Shown here in pieces: positions 23,376 to 33,988 of a stretch of DNA of 64,000 bases (within the stretch, counting starts at the first letter, position 1; every line of letters starts with the position of its first letter). The stretch is from NCBI GenBank assembly GCA_037127255.1, contig JBANSL010000017.1:46323745-46387744 (forward strand), read 5' to 3'. A program made the translations under genes and the position numbers. The notes beneath the pieces are model-generated. The model saw only the letters and a list, made by a program, of their open reading frames with translations. It did not search any database and was not told where the DNA came from. This DNA comes from Persicaria tinctoria (lineage: Eukaryota > Streptophyta > Magnoliopsida > Caryophyllales > Polygonaceae).

Positions 23376-23549
23376 TTTCCTTTTGGGTGCCGCACCGAAT
23401 TTTTCGTGGTCCCATTAACAATATATATATATAGGGAATAGTTAAAATGTAAAATTATCATAGGGTGTAAAATCCTTAAAGTGTAAAATTTTTAAATCAA
23501 CACACGCGCTCATCCATCCCGTCCGTTTTCGAACAAAGACCACAAGCCA

Positions 23550-23900
23550 GTGAGCCATCAGCAGGGCCTTCTCTCTCGGCCTCCCACACCCACCTCGAGC
23601 CACTTCCGGCCACCTGCCCCTAGCTGCAGTCGAGCCCATCCCTGTACGCACCCCCGAGCCCTTGCTTGGCCTGGTTTGAGCCCATACGCGCCCACCCTGA
23701 CCATTCGAAGCCCCCACGTCGCTTCTTCTCTCCTCGCTCCCCACGCCACCCACGAGCCACCTCCGGACACCAACCACCACCCGCTCGAACCACCTCACTC
23801 AGGCGCACCCCCCGAGACCGGAACCCCCTTGGATCGTGCCCAGCCAAGCTCACACCGAGCCCATCTCCCCCAATAGTGTTGTTCAGCCTTTTTGGCTTGA
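23550..23900. other. GC-rich gene-like tract in E0
   Basis: Strongly GC-rich sequence coding for Pro/His/Arg-rich nonsense in several frames. It lies directly inside the left end, as do comparable tracts in E2, E3 and E4. It may be a captured piece of a host gene, but I recognise no domain. Confidence 0.4.
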
Positions 23901-24404
23901 AACCATTCAAAATCCCAATTTTAATCCTTGTTTCAACTCGAATTTGGTATGATTTCTAACCCTAAACTTGTGTAATACAATTATATAGATTGTTTGAATG
24001 ATTTAGATTGAGATTGAAAACCCAGGGTTTGATTTAGGAGCGGAATTTGGGGTTTTTTTTTGCCAAAAGCCAAGTTGATTGAAATTGATGATATGGTTGT
24101 GTTTTTGGGTTGATTTTGAGCTCATTTCATGTTCATGGAATCGTCAAATTGTTTATGGATTATGAGCTAATTGGATTTTAGAATTTTATTGCGATATGCT
24201 TTAGAATTTGGGTTTTTTTTGCCAAAAGCCAAATTAACTGAAATTGATGACATGGTTGTATTCTTGGGTTGATTTGGAGCTAATTTCATGTTCATAGCAT
24301 TGTCAAATTGTTTATGGATCATGAGCTAATTGGATTTTAGAATTTTATTGTGATATGCTTTAGGTCGATTAGATTCTTCTATTTTAGCATGAAAATCATA
24401 ATTT

Positions 24405-24474
24405 ATCATATTAGCTCAATTGGTAGAGCAATGTGCGTTTGCATAAAGATGTGGGTTCAAATCCCACATAGGTT
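24405..24474 (+). other. tRNA-like sequence (SINE head or degenerate tRNA)
   Basis: A good A box (TAGCTCAATTGG, 24412-24423) and B box (GGTTCAAATCC, 24454-24464) are spaced as in tRNA genes. The D stem (GCTC/GAGC) and T stem (GTGGG/CCCAC) are perfect. The acceptor stem does not pair and the anticodon arm is abnormal, so I do not call a functional tRNA. A tRNA-derived SINE head or tRNA relic carried by E0 is the likelier reading. Confidence 0.55.
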
Positions 24475-24489
24475 CCATAATAGACAACA

Positions 24490-25225
24490 ACGCAACAATC
24501 GCAAATTGCTAATCATGCACATTATTATCTTAGTTATGCACTTTTTAACCTTAATTATGCACAATTTAATCTTATTTATGCACTTTAATTTAAAAGCCTA
24601 TTATATGTGCACACCATAATGTTATATTTGCACAACATAACATTATATTTGCACATTTTAATCTTATCTATGCACTTTAATTTAAAAGCCTATTATATAT
24701 GCACATCATAATGTTATATTTGCACAATATAACATTATATTTGCACATTTTAATCTTATTTATGCACTTTAATTTAAAAGCCTATTATATATGCACACCA
24801 TAATATTATATTTGCACAACATAACATTATATTTGCACATTTTAATCTTATTTATGCACTTTAATTTAAAAGCCTATCATATATGGACAACATAATGTTA
24901 TATTTGCACAACATAACATTATATTTGCACATTTTAATCTTATTTATGTACTTTAATTTAAAAGCCTATTATATATGCACACCATAATGTTATATTTGCA
25001 CATTTTAATCTTATTTATGCACTTTAATTTAAATATCTATTATATATGCACACCATAATGTTATATTTGCAAAACATAACATTATATTTGCACATTTTCA
25101 TCTTATTTATACACTTTAATTTAAAAGTCTATTATATATGCACACCATAATGTTATATTTGCACAACATAATATTATATTCGCACATTTTAATCTTATTT
25201 ATGCACTTTAATTTGAAATTGTTAA
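24490..25225. repeat. Tandem array of TTTATGCACTTTAATTTAAA-type units
   Basis: Six to seven copies of a unit of about 90-115 bases. Each contains TTATATTTGCACAACATAAC, CATTTTAATCTTATTTATGC and ACTTTAATTTAAAAGCC. Copies differ mainly by small deletions. The array is the interior of E0, and its core recurs in reverse at 11000-11545. Confidence 0.9.
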
Positions 25226-25452
25226 ATGCTTGAAAACAAATAAACGATAAGTCTGTTTAAAATAAACATTGCATACCGTAAAAGTGGGGTGGCACTGCCC
25301 CCTAACACCCCCCCCCCCCCCCCGCGAGAGAAATCGCCCCTAGACCCTTACTCGCTAATCGGTCAGCGAGACCACCGCCGGAGAGCTCCACCCCCAGACC
25401 CCCCGATGCGATGCCGGTGAAAAATGATTCAAGACACATTAACAATAATCTT
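25226..25452. other. E0 interior left of LARD1
   Basis: This contains a poly-C run (about 25310-25323) and GC-rich sequence up to the LARD1 insertion point at ATCTT. No gene is seen. Confidence 0.4.
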
Positions 25453-26256
25453 TGTAAAGACCGGGAAATTTTATATTTTAAATTATTAAAATAGTGATTT
25501 ATAATCATTCCGCTTTTTAAGATTTGAGAGGTTTGGCATTTCCGTCCTTAAGCTATTGGTTTTAATCTAAATATTTCAAAAAGAGTTACGACATTATTTA
25601 GTTGAAAGTTAAAATGATGTTTTATCCCGCTCCCATATGCGAAAACTGAAGATAATATCATGAGTTCATTATTAAACTCGGATTTGGAAATTTGAAAATC
25701 GTTTTGAAGATCATTTTAAGTCGGATCGGATAAGATAGAGAGAGCGGGTTTTGGGATTTGTTTTCCGGGTATCTTGAAATATCTTTTGGGGACCAATTTA
25801 CTTGGCTTCTTCTCTCCCTCTCTTCCGAATTACAGCTACCATCCCAACTTTTTGCCTGAATTAGTGAGACACAACACACCCCCTTATCTCCCCCCTCACT
25901 CACCTTGTTCTCCATTGTGGCAAAGATGCCAATCGGCTCTCTCTCCCCACCTGCAGCCACGCCAAACCAACATCTCTCCCCTCTTTATGTTGAATCCCAA
26001 CCCATCCATGGTCTACTCCCCCTTTTGATTTACGAGAAACCAAACACACAACCTTTCATTTCATCCAGACTCCGCCTATTCTTCATTGCAACTCCTCCTC
26101 CGAGTCGATTCGATGCAGCAGCACCTCCGTCTCCTATTTCGCCAGCCGTCCTCACCAAGCACCTCAGAACCTCCACTGACGTCATGCGACACCCAGGAGC
26201 ACCCTCCCTCATCGTCGGAGCCGCGAGCGCGCCTTGTTTCCCGTGAAGGTTCATTA

Positions 26257-29200
26257 CACTACAAAAAAAACAAATTAGCAACGGCCTTTTACGGTGGCCA
26301 AAAGTGAAATTGTTGTGGCCAAAGGAGGTTAGCAACGGCCGTAGCGACGGGAAGGCAGGCGTAACCAAACCCGCGGTGGCAAAATTCTGCTAGCAACGGA
26401 AACAGCCGTGGCTAATGGCTAGCCACGGCAAAGCGACGGCAGTATGCCATTGCTTAAATTATTTCCGGATAATAAAAAAAAAACTACTTTTTAGCCCGGG
26501 TTTTTTAGGTCCGGGCTAAAAAGTCTCATTTTTTATAAAAAAAAAACGCAGCTATTTTTCACGCCAGTGCAGCAGTGCTAAATAAAACCTCCAATTTGAA
26601 TCTTCCTAAAACAAAATATACATATTTAATTAATTATACAATGCAGTTTATATATACATAATTATGCAAATTCACATGTGTAACAAAATATCCAAAACTA
26701 AATAGTTTATAAACAAAAAAAATCCTATTTAATACACAATATACCCCGTGAGCATTTGTTGTTCGTCCTCTACCACCTACCAGAGGCAACACATAAAATT
26801 AACATAGTTTCGAACTCCACATGCAATACCAAAACAACCTCATTCAGGAAAGAAGCTATCTACAAGATTAATTCGAAGTCTCACAAGGCTAAGTCTCGGC
26901 TAATACAAGTATACCATCAAAGCCAAACAAACGGTCCAACTTGGCTAGCAGCTCATCATAGCTATTGCGCTTTGCCAGGTCCACAGATCTACCAAGGGCG
27001 ATTGCTTGCTTGTGCACCTGTCATATGGAAATTTGATAATGTCAAATGAGCGCAAAAACAACACTTGCAAAAATCAATATTCAAAAGGGAGCGAACAGTG
27101 AGCGAGTGGTATCTCAAAGTGAACCTTAGTGCAACTTCTAGCGGAACTGCCATGAGATTTCCAATTAGCATCCCTTGCCTTGAGCATTTGATGTCCACTA
27201 CTTCTCTAAATGAATAATAAATTAAAATTGAACTTTTTACAAGATGGTTCCACTTGAACTTTTTTATCTTAATTTTGTTAATTTTTTCATGAACTTTTTT
27301 GTTACTTCTATGAGAACAAATTCACAGATGGCTCCACCTTTAGCTTTTCATTTCCATGATGATGTAAAGACAGGTATATGAAATTGAAACTTATATCACT
27401 AGACGTATACTACACTTATAATGTGAAACTACTAATAAGTAAAAACTGATCTAAGTCCAGCCAATAATTCAAACAACATCCAGAACCAGTAATGATCAAA
27501 CAAAGAAGGGTAGCATTCCATAAATTTTATTTGCTATATATATGAACAAAATTTATTTCCGACTAATAATCAATCAGAGAAGGATATTGTTTGTCAAAAG
27601 CCTACCTTTTAGTATGTCTGGAGTATGCTTACCTTTCAGTTTCTCCCCTAAAAGATATTGTAGTTGTTTGCCAAAATCCTCTTCTCTTGATGGCATTAGA
27701 AGTGGTAACAGGGAGCATGACGGGAGTATGACAACTGTAGTAACAGGGAGAAAACCGAAAACCATGACAGATCAGAAATGCAAGCATAGAAGTGGCAAAA
27801 AAACATTACATTTGTTTTGAGTAGGTTTCTTTTATTCTAGAATAAAATAGAATCTGCATAAGTATGGCCAAATGCTTGGAGATTAAAGATCAAACCACAA
27901 ATACAATTCATTTATTTCTTTGTATAGTAAGAAAGGAAGAAAAGGGTTAGAGTTATGACCAGAGTAAATACCTTTTCAGTTCAGCCTGAAACAAGATATG
28001 TCCAAGCTGTCATTCATTGCCAATGCATAAACGGACTCTTATAGCCATTAGACAGGCAGTTCCATGTCTAGAGCATGAGTGAAAAAATCAGTGACATTGT
28101 AATGGAAATAATCAATAATAGAAGTATAAAATAATGCATCTTCTATAGCCAATCCACATATGCCAGATCAATTCAAAACTCAAGTATTTCTAAAATTCAT
28201 ATGCCAGATCAAGATGACTAATTTACAAAGCACCATTACTACATAAATCCAACCAACTGAGTACATGAGCTACAAAGAAAATGGTCAAATACCCAAATAA
28301 AAAAAGCATGATAGAACAGTACATGATATTTTTCTCTGAAACACTAAGAAGTCATATTAGAATACTGTCAACGGAAACACAAAGAATATAATTCTATCAT
28401 ATTAATTAACAAATTGAAACAGATGCCAAAAAAACCCCAATCGGACCCCAAATAATAATCAATTCCTTACAATTTAGAAGATGCTCACAGGTAAGGGTTA
28501 GAGGCAACCTTCGGCGCTCGCGAGCCGGATTTGGGATGACACATCTTGGCAAGGCTTCGGTTCAGCAAATCGAGCGCGATCTTTCAATGGCCATCGAACT
28601 AGCTGGCCAGACCAAACGCCACCTACAAACCCTAGCTCCAAAGAATGGCTTTTCGCACAAACTGAATTTAAAAGGGCAAAAAAAAAGCAATGGCGAAATC
28701 AGTACCACAAAGAAACCAACAAAATAGAAAACCCAAAACAAATTTAACGGGGTGGTCATTCTCTCTCCTTCGTCGGCGTCGATCCATCGAAAACGTGGTG
28801 GTCCTTCGTCGGCGACTCCGGATCTGAAAGGAGGAGCTTCGGTTGGCCTCTTCGATGGCGACTTGATAAGATGATTGAGAACGAAGGTGAGCAAGGGAGA
28901 GGACGAGAGAGATTTCTAGATCCAGTAGATCTGACTTTTGAGAGAAGTGGGAGAGAGTTGAGGCGCGATAGATAGATAGAAGACATTAGGGGTGTGTTTG
29001 GATTCCAAATGCATTATGATTATAATGCAAAATGATAAGACGGTGTTTGGTTGACTCAATTTTTAAGGTGTTTAAATTACGTTGTTCTTAGATTTCACGA
29101 TGTATTAACTATAATGCAATTATTTTATCTTAATTTATGTGATTATTTGGTTAAATTACGGTTTTCCCTCGATTTTTACGATATTTTTATTTTTAGAACC

Positions 29201-29530
29201 AAACAGGCACATAAAACGAGGTAGAATAATTGCATTATAATTAAAATGCAATGGAATCCAAACACACCCTAGGGTTACAAGTCTGGGTCTTTTAATTTTA
29301 TTTTTATTAGTTTTTTTTTTAAAAGTCATGTATGTTAGCCACGGAAATCCCTTTGCCATGGCAAATTTTACTCGGTTGTAACAAAATTTGCCACGGCAAT
29401 CCGTTGCCGTTGCAAATTTCAACAACAACATGCTAGCCGTAGCTTTTCCGTGGCAATTATTGTATCATTGGCCACGACAAATCCATGTCGTTGCTACCAT
29501 CGGTGGCAAATATGTTTTTTTTTTGTAGTG
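26257..29530. mobile_element. CACTA (En/Spm) non-autonomous element
   Basis: The left end is CACTACAAAAAAAACAAATT and the right end is TTTTTTTTTTGTAGTG, flanked by the 3-base duplication TTA (26254-26256 and 29531-29533). The uninterrupted sister LTR has a single TTA at the matching site (about 42386), a direct empty-site proof. Subterminal repeats of the type TAGCAACGGCC / GCCACGGCAA fill both ends. No transposase frame is seen. The interior 26500-28900 is AT-rich without a recognised gene, apart from a short GC-rich patch at 28500-28640 that could be captured sequence. Confidence 0.92.
28990..29269. mobile_element. Tourist-like MITE inside the CACTA element
   Basis: About 280 bases with near-perfect inverted ends: GGGTGTGTTTGGATTCCA on the left, and its reverse complement TGGAATCCAAACACACCC on the right. 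The flanking triplet TAG occurs on both sides (28987-28989 and 29270-29272). The arms continue into ATGCATTATGATTATAATGC-like sequence on each side. The TNA-type duplication and the terminus fit Harbinger/Tourist. Confidence 0.85.
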
Positions 29531-30944
29531 TTACGCTTTTTCTCTCGTTTCCATTCTAATCCCTTTCAATCATGCTCGTACTCATGCCTTACCTCTTCCT
29601 AGGCTCGATCCACGTATCCTTCCTGTTAATTTCAGCCGGATCCGCCATTGCAGCCGGAGCTTGTCGGAATCGCGCCGATCTCGGTAATCCCTCTTTTCTT
29701 CCTCTCCTTTCCCTCGCGTTTGAGTCTTTCTGGGGTCAGGGTGGTCGGAATGTCGAGTCGGTCTGATTGGACGAATTTGGGGTCGGAAGGAGTCGCCGCC
29801 GGCGAGCCTGGGTTTCCTCTCTTCTTCCTCCCGTCTCTCTTTCCGTCATGCATGTGTCCAGATCTGGAGGTTGGAGGCGGGTTCATTTAACCGGTTCACT
29901 CCTTTCTTTCTTTTTTCCCGGTTTCCTCCCTTTTAACTCCGGTTTGGTTCATTAAAGGGAAAGGGATGGGTTGAGAGTGGGCCAAGTCTTGGGCTTCAAC
30001 TCGGGTTTCGGGTTCGGGCCTTCCATTTCGGGTTGGTGAGTTGGGGTTTGGGCCTGATTTCTCTCATTTGGGATGTTGATTGTTATGTGTGGTTTCTATA
30101 TATATCATATATGTTATATAAATTTCGTTAGAAGCATTTAGTGAATGTTAAATTAATTATGAAATATTAATAATATTATGATGTGGTGATTTTATAAATT
30201 ATGGAATTTTATTATATTATAATATGGTTTAAAAGAGACATTAGTTGGAATATGTATTTAGTGTTGTTCTAATTTGTGATTTTGAGAAATGATTTAAAAT
30301 GAGTTTTCAAGCTTTCGAAAATATCTTTTAAGAATTTGTGTTTGAAAACCAAAATGCCGGAATTAATTCTATAATATGATTTTGAGGTATTGGTTTTAAG
30401 GTTGAATGTTTAATGTCGGGATTCTTTGTCTTGGTTTGATGATGTTGGTTTTGAAAAGGATATTGGGAGAATGATTTTGGTTGATGTGGATAATATCGGA
30501 AAGGTTTTGGAAAAACGGTTTTACTATCAATTGGTTTTGAGTATGTTGAGAAATGGGTCTCGTGTGTATGAATGTTGGCCCGGTAGCTTATGGCAATGGC
30601 TTGATGATAGGTGTGTATTGCTTTTGGATCGCTTTGGACTTGCATTTGGGTCCTTGCTTGTGTTATTCTGCTGTTCTGCATCTCCAGGTAAGTTCCCTAG
30701 GGGGCTTACTCAAGTTGGACCTCATGTCTGTTGTTGCATTTTATGTTAGGTGTTGCTTATGCATAAAAGCATGATCATGTAGTATCCTGTTTAGGTTGCA
30801 CTAATTGAATGAGCATCTGCTTACTTTATGCGTTTGAAAAGAGAACAGCCGTTATCTGTGATAGTCCTAGAGTCTTTGTTAGGGTTATAGGGTAGCCCAG
30901 CCTCATCGGGTGCCCTGAGTCAATCTAGTCTTATATATGATCTG

Positions 30945-31075
30945 GCTGAGGCGGTGACCGAGCGTCCTACCTGGGCTGCTTCGGAGTGAGGTACGGACAA
31001 ATAGGCTGCGACACCGACTGAGCATCCTACCTTGGCTGCTTCGGAGCGAGGTACGGACATATATGCCTCGGAGAG
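30945..31075. repeat. Short tandem duplication within the LARD1 LTR
   Basis: Two copies of a unit of about 64 bases, each with GAGCGTCCTACCTGGGCTGC (or a near copy), then TTCGGAG-GAGGTACGGACA. The same pair occurs in the 3' LTR at about 43805-43920, so the duplication predates the insertion of the element. Confidence 0.75.
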
Positions 31076-31688
31076 GGCACATATCAGAGGATATGCCACT
31101 TGGCATTGTCTTGGGCCCTTTACATTATTTCTGCACATTATTATAACTAGGAGCATGCTAGTGTGTTTAACTTTCGTACTGCATTAGAGCATCTTTATTA
31201 GGTATAACACATACTATGTGGCCTCAGCGAGGATTGGCGGTCCCGCATGCGTGGCTCGATCTGACTCCTTTCCCCGTTCTTCTTTTAAAGATATTTTCTG
31301 CAGATTTTGAGTGCTCGATGTCTATATGACGAGGTTCCCTTTTGGCGGTTATTGGATTGAAAGACCGACTTCCATACTTATAAACTTAGATAATTTGGAT
31401 ACTCGTATTTTACATGTTTTTGGTTTTGACCCGGCTTCACCGTGGCAAGCTGTACCTTCTTTTCGTTTTCGCAGTTACTCTTAAATGAATTTTTGCGACT
31501 TAGTCTATAAGACATGCTGAGGGTACCCAACGACCCTCTGATTTCTTTGGGGTTCGGAATCCTTGCTTTAAAAAGATAGTCTTTTGAGGTTTGAAACCTC
31601 GACCCGTACCTGGATTGCAGGATCCGAACAAGGGGTTTTATCCATTCAAACATAACCCGGAAATCATAATTCTGTGCCGTTACAAAGT

Positions 31689-31704
31689 TGGTATCAGAGC
31701 CAGG
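31689..31704 (+). promoter_or_regulatory. Primer binding site of LARD1
   Basis: TGGTATCAGAGCCAGG starts four bases after the 5' LTR end. It is complementary to the 3' end of plant initiator methionine tRNA, the usual primer of plant LTR retrotransposons. The same site occurs on the minus strand in LARD2 at 63796-63809. Confidence 0.92.
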
Positions 31705-32555
31705 TTGTGCAATTCGGGTACGCAAGGGTCGAGTGTATGTTTTGGAAAACCGTCCATTAATTTCAAGGGATTTGAAAGGATTTTAAAAAAGTCAAAATGA
31801 CCTTAAGATGCCTAACCGAAATTGGACTAAGTAATGAACTCGACTTGTAATAAAAGAGGAAAACCAACCAAACGGGGAAACAAGTGAGTAGTAAAGGCAC
31901 TAGACAACCCCTATTGGGTGTAGTTGGGAAGGAAAAATACTAGCTTGCTCTTTATAGAGGCTCTGAAAGACTCCAAGGAGATTGCACCAAGGTGGTTGGA
32001 GTGGCGAGTTAGGTAGGATCGCGAGGTTTTTGCCCCTCCGGTCAGTCGCTCCTCGAAGAGAGACATTAGATAGCTTGATGTGCTTTATATATTGAGTCTG
32101 AGCACGATCTTCCTTGAAGAAGGTCATTATAATTGTCATTGACTGATTCTATGTTGAGTGCTTGATATGCTAATCTGATTGGTATGCCTAACAATTAAAT
32201 ATGTTTTGAATGATCTGTGCAAACGGGATAGCGGGAGTACCCTTGTTCTTATGTGGTCAAGCCCAACTTATGTGGGACAGTCTTTTCCACTATGTTAAAC
32301 CTTTTTCGGTTCTATCGAATCTTTCTTCTGGAGGTCAATGTCTTTCACGGGAAATCGGGTTGGTAAACACATTGTGTCGGAAAATCATGTATGGATATGA
32401 AGGTTGTCTGAGTGAGTATTGGTAGGTAGTTCTTGGTGTCATTTTGAGTCAAGAGTAAGGTGTTTCTGAGGCTGTCCTTCTCAATCCTTATGACGATCAA
32501 CCAAAGTGTCCTTGCCATAAAGAGTCGTACCAGAGTCACACGGGAAAGAGGGGTG
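31705..32555 (+). other. LARD1 conserved non-coding interior, first part
   Basis: No frame of interest. By eye it aligns with LARD2 (minus strand, about 62800-63795). Shared words include AAACGGGATAGCGGGAG, GAGGTTTTTGCCCCTCCGGT and AGACTCCAAGGA, in the same order. This is the evidence for a conserved non-coding core. Confidence 0.7.
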
Positions 32556-33244
32556 ATGAACCAAAGTGTCCTTGCAAGACGGAGGGAGTATCAAAATAGA
32601 TTCATACGAATATCCATATTCATTTTCATTTGAATATGAATATAGGTATTTTCATATATTCAAATAAATATTCATTTGAATGAGAGAAATGGATTTCATC
32701 CCTCCTTTAGGCTAATATTGTCTCTCCTTTTCATTTAAATGAATATTCATTTGAATATCCCTATTCATTTAATTGAATAAATGTATATTCATATATTCAA
32801 ATGAGTATGAATATTAGTTGTTTGAATATTCATTTGAATATATCTATATTTGGATGAATATTGACTTATATTCAAATGAATATTGATTTTTATAGCGTTT
32901 AAATTTTCAATCGTACGCGTTTAACAAATTGGTGAGAGAGAATAATAGATATGGAGAGAGAATCTAATTAATTTTTTTAAAAGGATTTTTATTTATTAAT
33001 TTTTAGTTTAAAATCTATCCATTCAGTAAAACTCATCTAATGGCTCACAAATTTTCTCATGTGTGCATTATAAGGAGTGAATATGTATTAAAATTAACAT
33101 ATTTTAATATATGGATACAATCAAATATACTAATTAATATTATGTCAATAAACTTATATTTAAAAAACATAAGTAATTAAAAAAAAGTATGTATTAAAAT
33201 TAGTACTTTTTTTTTTCATGTATTAGATATAATGAAATTGATTT
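32556..33244. other. AT-rich inserted sequence with Stowaway-like end
   Basis: Begins with ACGGAGGGAGTAT (32569), the outward end of a Stowaway-type MITE. It then becomes very AT-rich with many copies of the palindromic word ATTCATTTGAATAT (32600-32890). LARD2 has no counterpart here, so it arrived after the element formed. No coding sequence. Confidence 0.5.
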
Positions 33245-33988
33245 ATGATTAGTGGGTTATATTGTGAATATGTTGGGCGACAAATGACAGTTTCATCACA
33301 CCATATAGTGATTTTGGGCGACAAAGAAGAGTTTTTTGTCACCATAGACAATAAGGTTGGGCCTCGATTTTGGTAATGACGCATAAAGCCTTCATTTGAG
33401 GGCGACAAAACATATTTTTGTTGCACAAAAGCCTTCAATTAGGGTGACAAACGTGTAATTGTTGCAAAAGCCTCCTAATAGGGTGACAAATATGCATTTC
33501 GTCACAAAACACCTTCAATTAGAGTGACAAACATGTAATTGTTGCAAAAGCCTTCTAATAGGGTGACAAATATGCATTTCGTCACAAAAAACCTTCAATT
33601 AGGGCCACAAACTTATTGTTGATGCCCAAAACCTTCACTTATGGCGACAAAACATGGATTTTGTTGCACCAAGTCTTTCCTTTAATGCGACAAACGTATA
33701 ATTTTCGCACAATGTATGATATAGGGAAACAAATGACTATTTGTCGCACCATATGAGAATTTTTGTGACTATTTTCATAATTTGTTGCCAAAATAACATT
33801 GTACGGCGACAAATTTTTATCTTGTCGCCAATGCACGTAAGGGGCGACAAAAACAATATTACGTCACCGTATAGTGTTGTTGTGCAATGAAGTATGGATT
33901 TGTCACGCATTTTCAATTTTTGGCAACGAAAATTGTATTGTCGCCCCAGAATTTTTATTTCGTCGCCCAATCCATGTTTTCTTGTAGT
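33245..33988. mobile_element. CACTA-like remnant with GCGACAAA repeats
   Basis: The right end reads TTTTCTTGTAGTG, in reverse complement CACTACAAGAAAA, a standard CACTA terminus. About 15 copies of GGGCGACAAA / TTTGTCGCC variants fill the segment, like subterminal repeats. The left end is diverged or lost. Short open frames here only translate the repeat. Confidence 0.65.

Larger units (their letters stand above)
19250..23400 (-). mobile_element. Decayed MULE-like transposon
   Basis: Two arrays of short hairpins (19295-19515 and 23075-23375) border a stretch that holds remnants of a MULE/FAR1-type transposase (22440-22990, minus strand). The interior 19520-20370 is extremely AT-rich and non-coding. 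Terminal inverted repeats and a target duplication were not found, so the limits are approximate and the element may itself carry insertions. Confidence 0.45.
25453..31684 (+). repeat. 5' LTR of LARD1, interrupted by a CACTA element
   Basis: Begins TGTAAAGACCGGG and ends CCGTTACA. It aligns with the 3' LTR throughout once the CACTA insertion 26257-29530 is removed. It lacks about 137 bases (matching roughly 42003-42140 of the 3' LTR), which explains its shorter net length of about 2955. In the stretch 30680-30945 I count roughly one mismatch per 20 bases against 43545-43810. A short direct repeat lies at 30945-31075. Confidence 0.88.

Noticed and set aside
24405..24474. Functional tRNA gene
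   Set aside because: The acceptor stem does not pair and the anticodon arm is abnormal despite good A and B boxes.
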